Of a DNA stretch of 64,000 bases, positions 7,973 to 17,262 are shown in pieces. The notes beneath the pieces were generated by a model that was not told where the DNA came from, did no database searches, and saw only the letters and a program-made list of their open reading frames with translations. The stretch covers positions 1 through 64,000 of the forward strand of contig NZ_LOPY01000051.1 in NCBI RefSeq assembly GCF_001469895.1, given 5' to 3'. Origin of the DNA: Pseudoalteromonas sp. XI10. GTDB taxonomy: Bacteria; Pseudomonadota; Gammaproteobacteria; Enterobacterales; Alteromonadaceae. Within the stretch, counting starts at the first letter, position 1; each line of letters opens with the position of its first letter. A program made the translations under genes and the position numbers.

Positions 7973-9493
7973 TTAAAACCAATAAGGGTCTGTATTAAAT
8001 GACGCGTGGCGACTTTGCTCCATCGCACTGACCAAAAACTCTGACTTTTGATCAAGCCATGATTGAATTTTTGTCAGCTCTAAGTCATCTTGACCTGCGC
8101 ATAACTGCTTTAAGTACTCAAGGGTGCTTAACTCATAAATACCATGAGAGATATCAACCCATGGCATACGGAACTCATTTCGATCCTCTGTATCGAACAA
8201 GGCACCTAAGCAGTTGCCGCTGAGTAATGAGTTTTCAAGGCGGGTGCGTAGTGCCAAATAGTCTTCATCTGTAAACACTTGCTGCTCAGGAATAAGCTCG
8301 TGCATGTCGTGCCAATCTTTAGCAAATAAACGCTTAGCAATATCGGCAACTGGTTTTTCTGCTGCCTGAAACTCAGCTTGCCCCCATGATTTGCGCCATT
8401 GTTTTTCAATTAACCAGGTTGTTAATTGTAATAATAAGCGGTTGTATCGGGTGCTATGAAAAAGAGTTTCAATATCATCAATGCTTGGCTGAAGCTCTTT
8501 TAAGTCATTAATAACTTGTGTGAGCTCAGGCGCACTGTTGATTTTTTTGTAGTATGCGTGGCGCTTAGATGTGTAGGTTTTTAGCTGAATAGCATTTTCA
8601 ACCCACGCTAATTCGCTCAATAACCACTTTAACTCTGTACGTAATGAGTCGGTATCGTCTTTACTAACAATATCGTCAAACAGCCAAAATGTATGGCGAA
8701 TTAAACGAATACCGTCGGTGACACGCTTAAGGGTTTTTAAGCTTGGTTTTATGAAGTAGCAGGCTTCATGTTTTTGTACAAAGCGAATCGCGTAGTTAAT
8801 GCTTTCTACTAAAGCTTGTTCTTGGGTTGCACCACGTTTTAGTGGCACAAAACCAATTGATTTGCTTGCTTTTAATGGTTTGTCATCTGCAAGACGATAA
8901 CCTCGAGCAGCTTTAGAATAAAGCCCTAAGCGAACATGGCTTTCACTTACCAGTTTATCTGCCAGTGCAAATAACTCATTGCGACTACCTTCAATCAGTT
9001 CGATTTCAAGTTCAGAAATTGGCTCAACCTGACCCGACGCAGCAACTTCACCTTTATCTAATACCACTTCAATTTTTGCGCCACTTTCGGTTTCGAGTAA
9101 CCAAGTACGGCGTATAAAGTTAGTGCTAAAAATTGGGTATAGGTTTTCTGCAATACCAGTCACTTGCATGCCATGCGGCCAAATAGCAGCATCAAATGCG
9201 AGTAAATCGGGGCGGTTACCTGACAGTGGTAAATTGTATTCTGGGCGCTGATGTAAGCCGCCAACCACTTCACCGGCAAGCTTGATAGTTTGCTCACACT
9301 CACCATCGCAACAGCGAGTACGAAGGCCAATATCTAAAGCACGTAATTCCCGGCTTGGCGTATCGTAATAAGCATTTTGTAAGTTGCGTGACGGTTTGTT
9401 AGTAACGGTTTTTGCAAATTGGGTAATTAATGCGGGGATCAGTGGAACAACGGCATCTGACACCAAAAACTTCAGTTCTATCTCAGTATCCAT
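7973..9493 (-). CDS. ygiF: CYTH-domain inorganic triphosphatase, YgiF-like, with CHAD-like C-terminus
   Basis: The protein begins with the CYTH signature EIELKF (ExExK motif, residues 4-9), and acidic and basic pairs expected for a triphosphate tunnel follow (RNLQNAYYDTPSRELR, TIKLAG, LELEIELIEG-type strand SELEIELIEG). CYTH enzymes of this branch hydrolyse inorganic triphosphate. From about residue 215 a long helical region resembles a CHAD domain but lacks the conserved histidines in obvious form. Total length is 506 residues. I place the start at the ATG at 9493, which gives the usual MDTEIELKF; an ATG six codons earlier has no ribosome site. The gene leads a two-gene unit with the START protein. 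Confidence 0.88.
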   Translation of the reverse strand: MDTEIELKFLVSDAVVPLIPALITQFAKTVTNKPSRNLQNAYYDTPSRELRALDIGLRTRCCDGECEQTIKLAGEVVGGLHQRPEYNLPLSGNRPDLLAFDAAIWPHGMQVTGIAENLYPIFSTNFIRRTWLLETESGAKIEVVLDKGEVAASGQVEPISELEIELIEGSRNELFALADKLVSESHVRLGLYSKAARGYRLADDKPLKASKSIGFVPLKRGATQEQALVESINYAIRFVQKHEACYFIKPSLKTLKRVTDGIRLIRHTFWLFDDIVSKDDTDSLRTELKWLLSELAWVENAIQLKTYTSKRHAYYKKINSAPELTQVINDLKELQPSIDDIETLFHSTRYNRLLLQLTTWLIEKQWRKSWGQAEFQAAEKPVADIAKRLFAKDWHDMHELIPEQQVFTDEDYLALRTRLENSLLSGNCLGALFDTEDRNEFRMPWVDISHGIYELSTLEYLKQLCAGQDDLELTKIQSWLDQKSEFLVSAMEQSRHASFNTDPYWF

Positions 9494-9706
9494 TCGCTTT
9501 GCGGAGTACATTTAAAATAAATAAGTGATCAAAATAAACAAAGCAGACTGTTAATGCAAATTTTTTCCTGTTTTTTGCGGTTAAGCTCACGCACGGATTA
9601 CAATATCAGCCTTGCTATTAATAGTTGAAATCCCTACTATCTCTATACATAAAGAAATTATAAATTTAGCCACTTCTAGGCAAGATCACATTAACAAGGT
9701 AGATTG

Positions 9707-10306
9707 ATGTTAAAACAGTGTATTTTTGGGTTGCTCCTTGCGGCCACCTCTTTTATTAGCTACGCAGAAGAAGCGCCAAGCAGCGACAACCAAAACACCG
9801 CCTACATAGTCGATAACCTGTACACCTTTATGCACTCAGGCCCAAGCAAAAACTACCGCATTTTGGGTTCAGTTGATGCAGGTACGCAAGTTGTGTTGTT
9901 GTCAGGTGAAGATAATGGCTACTTTAAAATTCGTGATGATAAAGATCGTGAAGGTTGGGTAGAGTCAAAATTTGTTACTGAAAATGCGGGTATTCAACAA
10001 CAATTTCAAGCGCTGAATAACGACATGACGGTAATGCAAGAGCAGCTTCGCCAAGCTGAAATTGAACTGCCACAACTACAAGAGCAGAACAAATCACTGA
10101 CAGAGCAAAACCTAGCTCTTAGCAAGCAAATTGAAGCGCTTAAGAACACTATTGAATCTGAGCGCAATGCAAAGCAAACAGCCAGTGCTAAAGAGAAACG
10201 TCAGCTACTTACTTATGGCGGCGCAATTGCATTTATCGGCTTACTGTTAGGTATTATCTTAACCGTGGTGTTGTCTCGCCGTAAACGTTACGACGGCTGG
10301 GCGTAA
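9707..10306 (+). CDS. ygiM: SH3-domain signal-transduction protein, YgiM (HtrG) family
   Basis: A 199-residue protein with a signal peptide (MLKQCIFGLLLAATSFISYA), a bacterial SH3 domain (about residues 30-92, with YTFMHSGPSKNYRILGSVDAG and REGWVESKFV), a coiled coil rich in Q, E and L (about 97-160), and one C-terminal membrane helix followed by RRKRYDGWA. This is the architecture of the TIGR04211 family. The protein is probably anchored in the inner membrane with the SH3 domain in the periplasm. The ATG at 9707 follows AAGGT. In E. coli ygiM lies beside cca and near ygiF; here ygiF is the divergent neighbour. Confidence 0.92.
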   Translation: MLKQCIFGLLLAATSFISYAEEAPSSDNQNTAYIVDNLYTFMHSGPSKNYRILGSVDAGTQVVLLSGEDNGYFKIRDDKDREGWVESKFVTENAGIQQQFQALNNDMTVMQEQLRQAEIELPQLQEQNKSLTEQNLALSKQIEALKNTIESERNAKQTASAKEKRQLLTYGGAIAFIGLLLGIILTVVLSRRKRYDGWA

Positions 10307-10323
10307 GCCACTAAATAGTCAAT

Positions 10324-10350
10324 AAAAAAGCACCTGATGGTGCTTTTTTT
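10324..10350. terminator. Bidirectional terminator between ygiM and the Lrp-type gene
   Basis: AAAAAAGCACC at 10324-10334 pairs with GGTGCTTTTTTT from 10339 around a TGAT loop. It lies between convergent genes. Confidence 0.9.
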
Positions 10351-10354
10351 GTAT

Positions 10355-10837
10355 CTATATATCGAACCTTAGTCCGTTGTCCTGTTTAATTTTTTCGATC
10401 ACCATATAGGTGTGATGCGTACCTACCCCTGGTATATCAACTAAATCCCCAAGCACCTGACGGTATTCATCCATATCAGACACACGTATTTTTAATAAGT
10501 AGTCATAGCCACCAGCAACCATGTCACATTCAACCACTTGCGGGATATTTAAAATATATTCACGAAAGACTTTAAAGACCGATGTATTCGAGGTCACTAA
10601 CGATACCTGCACATGTGCTAACAAGCTCTGGTTAAGTTTTGCTTCGCTAAGCTTAGCGTAATAGCCTTCGATGTAGCCTTCTTGTTCTAAACGTTTTACA
10701 CGGTCTAGGCATGGGCTTGGGCTCAGATTTACCTGTTTTGCGAGGTTTACGTTCGATATTCTGCCATTTTTTTGCAGAGCGTCTAAAATTGCTAAATCGA
10801 TGCGATCTAACATGCGTAATCTATTCGGACTGGTCAT
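10355..10837 (-). CDS. putR: Lrp/AsnC-family regulator, probably PutR (proline-responsive)
   Basis: A 160-residue Lrp/AsnC protein. The N-terminal winged helix-turn-helix runs over residues 11-60 (DLAILDALQKNGRISNVNLA, LSPSPCLDRVKRLEQEGYI), and a C-terminal RAM/Lrp ligand-binding domain follows (FREYILNIPQVVECDMVAGG, DYLLKIRV). Divergent orientation to putA and an Lrp-like site between them fit a proline-responsive activator such as PutR. A generic Lrp assignment is the alternative. The start at 10837 has no clear ribosome site; an internal ATG at 10813 (MLDRIDLA) is possible. Confidence 0.88.
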   Translation of the reverse strand: MTSPNRLRMLDRIDLAILDALQKNGRISNVNLAKQVNLSPSPCLDRVKRLEQEGYIEGYYAKLSEAKLNQSLLAHVQVSLVTSNTSVFKVFREYILNIPQVVECDMVAGGYDYLLKIRVSDMDEYRQVLGDLVDIPGVGTHHTYMVIEKIKQDNGLRFDI

Positions 10838-10903
10838 AACAGAATTTTATGCGGCTAAGTTAACGGTATGCCCTGTAAATTATCGTAAATCGAAAAATTT
10901 AAC

Positions 10904-10918
10904 CAGCATATTCTGCTG
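10904..10918. promoter_or_regulatory. Lrp-family operator between putR and putA
   Basis: CAGCATATTCTGCTG is an inverted repeat (CCAGCA / TGCTGG in the wider context) matching 14 of 15 positions of the Lrp consensus YAGHAWATTWTDCTR. It lies about 90 bases before the putA ATG and 70 bases before the regulator gene. It is the likely binding site of the adjacent Lrp/AsnC protein. Confidence 0.7.
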
Positions 10919-11004
10919 GATTTTAATTAGAATGCACGAATTATATCAATGGTAAGAAATGCAATTAGTTCATTTTTTAGACTCCACATACCAGAGGGTT
11001 ACAT

Positions 11005-14000
11005 ATGCTATTTAATGGCGATTTGACAACTGAATGTCCAATTAGACAAAAGATCCGTGATTTCTACCGTATTGACGAAAATGCGGTTATTGATCATATT
11101 TTGCCTTTGGCTGAAGTAGGCGTGAAAGCGCGTAGCCGAGCGTGGGAACGCGCTCGTCAAATGGTTTTAAATATCCGTCGCGATCAGGATGGTCAAAGCG
11201 GTGTAGATGCACTATTAAATGAATTCTCACTATCAAGTGAAGAAGGCGTTGTATTAATGTGTCTTGCAGAAGCACTATTACGTGTTCCAGATAAAGCAAC
11301 GCAAGAGTCACTAATTCGTGACAAACTTGCTAAAGGTGACTGGAGCTCGCATTTAGGTAGCAGCGATTCTTTATTTGTAAACGCCTCTTCTTGGGGTCTG
11401 TTAGTAACCGGTAAAATGGTTAACTACAGCGACAAGTCAAAAGAGCAGCAATTCGGTGTTCTTAAGAAAACAATTGGTCGTTTAGGTGAGCCTGTTATTC
11501 GTAAATCTGTGAACTTCGCGATGAAGATCATGGGTAAGCAATTCGTTATGGGTCGTACTATCGACGAAGCCATTGAACGTGCAGCAGAAAAAGAGCAAAA
11601 AGGCTACGTTTACTCATACGATATGCTAGGTGAAGGCGCACGCACAATGAAAGATGCAGAGCGTTACTTCCAAAGCTACATGACAGCTATCCACGCGATT
11701 GGTAAAGCAGCAAATGGCCGTGGCCCAATCAAGAGCCCTGGTATCTCAGTTAAAATTTCTGCGATTCACCCACGTTATGAATTCACACATCGTGAACGTG
11801 TTATTGCTGAAGTGGTACCTAAGTTAAAAGAACTTGCGCTTGCAGCGAAAAGCTACGATATCGGCTTTACTGTGGATGCTGAAGAAGCTGACCGTTTAGA
11901 TATCTCTTTAGATGTTATTGAAGCGGTATTCAGTGATGACGATTTAGGTAACTGGAACGGCTTTGGTTTAGCAGTTCAAGCATACCAAAAGCGCGCTATT
12001 TTTGTCGTTGAGTGGGTTGCAGAACTTGCTCGTCGAGTTGGTCGTAAACTAATGGTTCGCCTTGTAAAAGGTGCATACTGGGATACAGAAATCAAAACCA
12101 CTCAACAAGATGGTTTAGATCACTACCCGGTATTTACACGTAAAGCGACCACAGACGTTTCTTACAAAGCTTGTGCTATTAAGCTTCTAGAAGCACGCGA
12201 TGTATTGTATCCGCAATTTGCTACACACAACGCATACACTGCAGCAACAATCTTAGAAGTTGCAAAAGGCGACAACGAAGGCTTTGAATTCCAACGCCTG
12301 CACGGTATGGGTGAGTCGTTATTCGACCAAATCGTAACCCAAGAGAAAATTCAATGTCGTGTTTACGCACCAGTGGGTCAACACGAAGACTTACTTGCAT
12401 ACTTAGTACGTCGTTTATTAGAAAACGGTGCTAACTCGTCATTCGTGAATGCGATTGTTGATACGACTAAGCCTGTTGAATCACTATTACCTGACCCTGT
12501 AGAAACACTGCAAGGTTTACGTAACAAGTACAACACGCAAATCAAGATGCCAATTGATTTATATGGCGAAGAACGTGCTAACTCAAAAGGCATGGACTTA
12601 ACTGATATCAACGTAATTACACCATTTAAAGAAAACCTTGATACCTGGTTTGATGAGCACCGCATTGAATTAAGCGATGTGCCAGAAGGCTCTCTTCCTG
12701 TGAAGAACCCTGCAAATCACAAAGAAATCATTGGTCATGTGAAACTACAATCTTCTGACGAAATGACTTCGCTTTTAGAAAACGCAGAAAAAGCATTTGA
12801 ATCATGGTCACAAACACCAGTAAAAGAGCGCGCAAACTTACTACGTCGTGTTGCTGACATTTTAGAGCGTCACCACGATGAGCTTGTTGCTATCTGTATT
12901 AAAGAAGCTGGTAAAATTACCCAAGATGGTATCGATGAAGTTCGTGAAGCAGTGGATTTCTGCCGCTACTACGCAGCACGCGCTGAAGAACTTTCTGAAG
13001 ATGAGCGCTTTGAAGCACGTGGTGTGATCTTATGTATCAGCCCATGGAACTTCCCACTTGCAATCTTCTTAGGTCAAGTAGCTGCAGCAATCGTGACTGG
13101 TAACACAGTTATTGCGAAACCAGCTGAGCAAACAAGCTTAATCGCACTTCGTGCAATTGAACTGATGCTTTCTGTAGGCTTACCTGAGCACGTTGTACAG
13201 CCAGTTATTGCCCGTGGCAGCGAAGTAGGTAAAACCATCGTTCCTGATGAGCGTATTCAAGCTGTTATGTTCACCGGTTCTACAGAAACAGGGACTCTTA
13301 TTTCGCAAACTCTTGCTGCGCGTAATGATATCCAAGTACCGCTTATCGCTGAAACTGGTGGTCAAAACTGTATGATCGTTGACTCAACCGCTCTACCAGA
13401 GCAAGTTGTTGACGATGTGATCAGCTCTGGCTTCCAAAGCGCTGGTCAACGTTGTTCTGCACTACGTGTATTGTTCTTACAAGAAGACGTTGCTGATGGC
13501 ATCATTGAGATGCTAAAAGGCGCTTTAAAAGAACTTCATGTTGGTGACCCGTCATTGCTTTCAACAGATATCGGTCCTGTTATCGACGAAAAAGCACTGA
13601 AAAACTTAAATGACCATGTTGAATACTTAAAAGGTAATGCAACTCTTCACTATGAGTGTGCGATTCCTGATAACAGCGAAAATGGCGCATTCTTCTTTGC
13701 TCCTCGTCTTTACGAGATCAAAGACTTATCTGTGCTTAAACGTGAAGTATTTGGCCCGTGTGTGCATATCATTCGTTTCAAGGGCACAGAGCTTGATAAC
13801 GTAATTGATCAAATCAATGGCACTGGCTTCGGTCTGACCATGGGGATCCACTCGCGTATCGAAGAGCGCTGCGAATACGTGGCGAAGATGTCACGTGCAG
13901 GTAATGTTTACGTCAACCGTAATATGATTGGTGCGATTGTTGGCGTACAACCATTTGGTGGCCGTGGTTTATCAGGCACAGGCCCTAAGGCCGGTGGCCC

Positions 14001-14808
14001 TAACTACTTACAACGTCTTGTGAAAGAAAAAGCATCACCAGATAACGTACAAATGACAAACCTAACACCTGATGAGCTAGATACTCACCACTACTCAGGT
14101 GCAGCTGAGCAAGTTGCTAAGCTGATGGAAAACTCATTACGCGATGAGAAAATCTGGCGCTCAACACCACTGAACGACCGAGTTTCTGCTGTGCGTCAAT
14201 TACTTGCAAAAGTAGCGACTGTAGAAATCATCGACGAGCTTGCGGATGACTTAGCATTAACGCTAGCTGATGCACGTGCACAACTTAACCGTCTTGAAAA
14301 ACACATGCGCAAGCACACTGTGCTGCCAGGACCTACGGGTGAATCTAACACGCTTCACTTAGAGCCTCGTGGTTGTGTAGTTTGTTATGCAGATAAGAGT
14401 ACGTCATTTAATTTCTGGGCAATTTCGATTATCACAGCACTTGCTGCTGGTAATACTGTAATCACGGTTGCTTCTGAGTTATTCTTTGACGAAGCGGTTG
14501 CGTTTAAAGATAAGTTCATCTCAACAGGTATTGCTGAAGGTGTATTCCAAGTTGCTAAACCTAATCAGTTACAAGCAATTTTAGCGCACCCTCACCTTGC
14601 AGGTGCGGTTGTTGCAGCTCGTTCATCACGCTTGGGCTACTTCAGCCAGCAGCTAGCACAACGTAAAGGTGCGATTCTGCCAGTGATCAGCTCTGAGTAC
14701 TACGACACGCTAATCAAGCGCTTACTAACTGAGAAAACAATCAGTGTTGATACAACCGCTTCAGGTGGTAACACATCACTAATGACCTTAGTTGAAGACG
14801 ACGAGTAA
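11005..14808 (+). CDS. putA: Bifunctional proline dehydrogenase / L-glutamate gamma-semialdehyde dehydrogenase PutA
   Basis: A 1267-residue PutA that oxidises proline to glutamate in two FAD- and NAD-dependent steps. The proline dehydrogenase barrel covers roughly residues 190-480 (SPGISVKISAIHPRYEF, RLVKGAYWDTEIK, QFATHNAYTAATILEV). The aldehyde dehydrogenase part covers about 540-1020, with CISPWNFPLAIFLGQ, FTGSTETG, ETGGQNCMIVDS and the catalytic cysteine in SAGQRCSALR. A C-terminal ALDH-like domain of about 230 residues follows, as in long PutA proteins. The N-terminal ribbon-helix-helix DNA-binding domain of E. coli PutA is missing, so this PutA cannot repress its own gene and the adjacent Lrp-type protein probably regulates it. 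GAGGG precedes the ATG; a strong terminator follows. Confidence 0.98.
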   Translation: MLFNGDLTTECPIRQKIRDFYRIDENAVIDHILPLAEVGVKARSRAWERARQMVLNIRRDQDGQSGVDALLNEFSLSSEEGVVLMCLAEALLRVPDKATQESLIRDKLAKGDWSSHLGSSDSLFVNASSWGLLVTGKMVNYSDKSKEQQFGVLKKTIGRLGEPVIRKSVNFAMKIMGKQFVMGRTIDEAIERAAEKEQKGYVYSYDMLGEGARTMKDAERYFQSYMTAIHAIGKAANGRGPIKSPGISVKISAIHPRYEFTHRERVIAEVVPKLKELALAAKSYDIGFTVDAEEADRLDISLDVIEAVFSDDDLGNWNGFGLAVQAYQKRAIFVVEWVAELARRVGRKLMVRLVKGAYWDTEIKTTQQDGLDHYPVFTRKATTDVSYKACAIKLLEARDVLYPQFATHNAYTAATILEVAKGDNEGFEFQRLHGMGESLFDQIVTQEKIQCRVYAPVGQHEDLLAYLVRRLLENGANSSFVNAIVDTTKPVESLLPDPVETLQGLRNKYNTQIKMPIDLYGEERANSKGMDLTDINVITPFKENLDTWFDEHRIELSDVPEGSLPVKNPANHKEIIGHVKLQSSDEMTSLLENAEKAFESWSQTPVKERANLLRRVADILERHHDELVAICIKEAGKITQDGIDEVREAVDFCRYYAARAEELSEDERFEARGVILCISPWNFPLAIFLGQVAAAIVTGNTVIAKPAEQTSLIALRAIELMLSVGLPEHVVQPVIARGSEVGKTIVPDERIQAVMFTGSTETGTLISQTLAARNDIQVPLIAETGGQNCMIVDSTALPEQVVDDVISSGFQSAGQRCSALRVLFLQEDVADGIIEMLKGALKELHVGDPSLLSTDIGPVIDEKALKNLNDHVEYLKGNATLHYECAIPDNSENGAFFFAPRLYEIKDLSVLKREVFGPCVHIIRFKGTELDNVIDQINGTGFGLTMGIHSRIEERCEYVAKMSRAGNVYVNRNMIGAIVGVQPFGGRGLSGTGPKAGGPNYLQRLVKEKASPDNVQMTNLTPDELDTHHYSGAAEQVAKLMENSLRDEKIWRSTPLNDRVSAVRQLLAKVATVEIIDELADDLALTLADARAQLNRLEKHMRKHTVLPGPTGESNTLHLEPRGCVVCYADKSTSFNFWAISIITALAAGNTVITVASELFFDEAVAFKDKFISTGIAEGVFQVAKPNQLQAILAHPHLAGAVVAARSSRLGYFSQQLAQRKGAILPVISSEYYDTLIKRLLTEKTISVDTTASGGNTSLMTLVEDDE

Positions 14809-14848
14809 TCGTATTAGTTAAAGGAAATTAAACTTTCCTGAGTTATTT

Positions 14849-14878
14849 AAAAGCCCCCGCATTTGCGGGGGCTTTTGA
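14849..14878 (+). terminator. Rho-independent terminator of putA
   Basis: AAAAGCCCCCGC at 14849-14860 pairs with GCGGGGGCTTTT at 14865-14876 around the loop ATTT. It is the strongest GC stem among the terminators I found here. Confidence 0.92.
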
Positions 14879-14969
14879 TTTTTACAGATACCTTTTTACT
14901 ATTCTTGTTTACCGAGCTACAAATTTTCTGCTAGTTTTATAGTAATGTATTCGACTAGAAGTAAAGGCT

Positions 14970-16178
14970 TTGAAAACACTCCCTATCAATCAACTTAAGC
15001 CCGGCATGTTTGTCCAAAGTGTGACAAAGCAAAAAGGCAAGATCCGTATAAAAAACCAAGGTTGGGTAAAAACACAGGGAAGCATAGACAAGCTGATCAA
15101 GGCTGGCATCTTAGAAATAGCGATAGACCCAGACAAAACACTGACCTTAGACAGTGAGAATAAAGTGGTTGAGCAGCAACATAATCCGCAACCTGTTGGC
15201 GAGACTAGTGCTTTTGACCCTTGGCACACTACTCACAGTGTGTCTGCAGAAATGGGCAAAGCAAACAACTTATATAACGAAGCAAGATCATTGCAAAGCA
15301 AAGCCTTTGACGATATCCGCGATGGCAACAAAATTGATATTGCCCCTTTTAAAGAACTCGCAAGTGGCTTTATTGATTCGGTTTTTCGTAACCAAGATGC
15401 GCTTGCCTGTATCACTCGTATGCGTGAAAAGGATGCTTACCTACTTGAGCATTCTATCAATGTATCAATTTTGATGAGTATTTTTGCTAAGCACTTAGGT
15501 ATTGAAAAAGCCATTATTGAAGAGCTTGCGACCGGTGCTTTACTTCACGATATTGGTAAGATCAATATTCCCAATGAGATACTCAATAAGCCTGGCAAGT
15601 TAACCGACGAAGAGTACCAAGTAATTCAAGACCATGCTCGTTTCAGTAAAGAAATTTTAGAGCAAGCAGGCTTGAGCGGGATTGCTGTAGATATAGCAGG
15701 GTTCCATCACGAACGCTTAGATGGCAGTGGCTACCCGTTTGGTAAAAGTGGTGACGAGATAAGCTTGTACGTACGCATGGCTTCGATTGTTGATGTGTAT
15801 GATGCATTGACCGCTGAGCGGGTCTACAAAGCAGGCATGGAGCCAATTAAAGCGTTTAAGATACTAAAAGATGGCTGCCCAGATAGCTTTGATGGAGATC
15901 TAGTCACTAAGTTTATTCAGTGCATCGGTGTGCACCCGGTCGGCACTTTAGTTAAACTTGAGAGCCAAAAATTAGGTGTGGTCACTCACAGTAACCCTAC
16001 TAGTCCTTTAAAACCTCAAGTTAAGGTGTTTTATCACGCTAAGCATGCTCGCTATACCGAAGTGCAGGATATTGATTTGGCTAACAGCCGTTGCCACGAT
16101 AGCTTAGAATCAGCAGTCAGGCCGAGTGACTTTAACATCGACCTGATCCGCTTTTTTAAGAATGCTATTTTACCTTAA
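14970..16178 (+). CDS. HD-GYP domain c-di-GMP phosphodiesterase with DUF3391 N-terminus
   Basis: A 402-residue cytoplasmic protein. The N-terminal DUF3391-like region covers about residues 1-110 (INQLKPGMFVQSV, GWVKTQGSIDKLIKAGI). The HD-GYP domain covers about 140-330, with LLEHSINVSILM, ALLHDIGKINIPNEILNKPG, HHERLDGSGYPFG. The HD and GYP residues are intact, so it should hydrolyse c-di-GMP. The start codon is TTG at 14970 with AAAGG upstream; no ATG gives the usual MKTLPINQLKPGM beginning. It stands alone between putA and the convergent gspB. Confidence 0.92.
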   Translation: MKTLPINQLKPGMFVQSVTKQKGKIRIKNQGWVKTQGSIDKLIKAGILEIAIDPDKTLTLDSENKVVEQQHNPQPVGETSAFDPWHTTHSVSAEMGKANNLYNEARSLQSKAFDDIRDGNKIDIAPFKELASGFIDSVFRNQDALACITRMREKDAYLLEHSINVSILMSIFAKHLGIEKAIIEELATGALLHDIGKINIPNEILNKPGKLTDEEYQVIQDHARFSKEILEQAGLSGIAVDIAGFHHERLDGSGYPFGKSGDEISLYVRMASIVDVYDALTAERVYKAGMEPIKAFKILKDGCPDSFDGDLVTKFIQCIGVHPVGTLVKLESQKLGVVTHSNPTSPLKPQVKVFYHAKHARYTEVQDIDLANSRCHDSLESAVRPSDFNIDLIRFFKNAILP

Positions 16179-16196
16179 CCTTAAAATTAAGACTGG

Positions 16197-17249
16197 CTAC
16201 TCAGGCCAGTCTTGTAATGCTTTTAACGTAAACTCATAGCCATCGTAGCTTAATAAGCTCTGCTCTGGCGTAATTTCAATCACAGATAACACACCAATGT
16301 TATCGCCTTCGTATAACTCACGACCATTTAACTTAATCCAACGCTTCGATGTTTCTGAAGCATAAATATGCGCTTGGTATTTAATGGTAGGAATGAGGCT
16401 TTGTAATGCATCAGGCAATAGCTCAATGGGCTCTGCATACGATGTGTTTTTAGTGCTACGGGTAATATCAACACTATGTTTGTTATCAACATCTTCAACC
16501 GCTTTAGCAAAAGCATCTTTCAATGTATCTGGTACATCTTTAAGCTCATCATTTGTTGATGATTGAGAAGCAGGTTGAGTTGGCTGACCATTAAGTGGCT
16601 TGCCGAGCACCTTGTATTTACTTAAATCAACGCCATTACTGCTCATTTGCTGCGGGTTGATTTGTTGCATTGACTGCGAAAACTGTTGCTGTGATTGATA
16701 CACTGGCTGATTTTGATACGCAGCTTGCTGCTGGTACTGAGGTTGTACTTGATAACCTTGATTTGCATACACAGGAGCTGAATTAACAGGTACTTGCACC
16801 CATTGATATTGCTGACCTTGCACCGGAACCTGCTGCATCATTTGTTGCGGTACAGATTGTTGCACTTGCCCTTGTTGCATCGTTGTTACTTGGGCTGGGT
16901 TATTGGTCGCTTGCGGGTTTTGGCTTTGCGCTACTTGCTGTTGCTTAGCGAGTTGTTCTGTTTCAGGACTTGCCTGAGCCTCAGTGGCAACGCTTTCTGT
17001 GGTTTCATTGCTGTTATTAACAAGCTTTGGCTGCTCAGCAGCAGGTTTAGTTTGCTGTAACCATTTACCAATCGAAAATCCTGCCATAAGCGTCAATATT
17101 GCCGCCAGTAATAGCCCAAATGAAAAAGCTAAGCGGCGATAGCGTGTTAATTCTTGCTGTTGTTTGAGCGCAAGTGCGGCTTGGTCATGATCAACGGCAG
17201 TTTGTGCGTGCTGATCAGATTGTTTAATTGCATCTAGTAATAATGACAT
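16197..17249 (-). CDS. gspB: General secretion pathway protein GspB (ExeB-like)
   Basis: A 350-residue bitopic inner-membrane protein. The N-terminus (MSLLLDAIKQSDQ) is cytoplasmic, one helix spans about residues 57-77, then comes a long linker very rich in glutamine and proline (about 110-210), and the C-terminal GspB domain binds the envelope side (YQAHIYASETSKRWIKLNG, GDNIG.LSVIEITPE). ExeB/GspB works with ExeA to place the type II secretion secretin at the outer membrane through peptidoglycan. It starts 13 bases after exeA, so the pair is one unit. Other type II secretion genes are not in the window. Confidence 0.88.
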   Translation of the reverse strand: MSLLLDAIKQSDQHAQTAVDHDQAALALKQQQELTRYRRLAFSFGLLLAAILTLMAGFSIGKWLQQTKPAAEQPKLVNNSNETTESVATEAQASPETEQLAKQQQVAQSQNPQATNNPAQVTTMQQGQVQQSVPQQMMQQVPVQGQQYQWVQVPVNSAPVYANQGYQVQPQYQQQAAYQNQPVYQSQQQFSQSMQQINPQQMSSNGVDLSKYKVLGKPLNGQPTQPASQSSTNDELKDVPDTLKDAFAKAVEDVDNKHSVDITRSTKNTSYAEPIELLPDALQSLIPTIKYQAHIYASETSKRWIKLNGRELYEGDNIGVLSVIEITPEQSLLSYDGYEFTLKALQDWPE

Positions 17250-17262
17250 AAATGAACACTCG

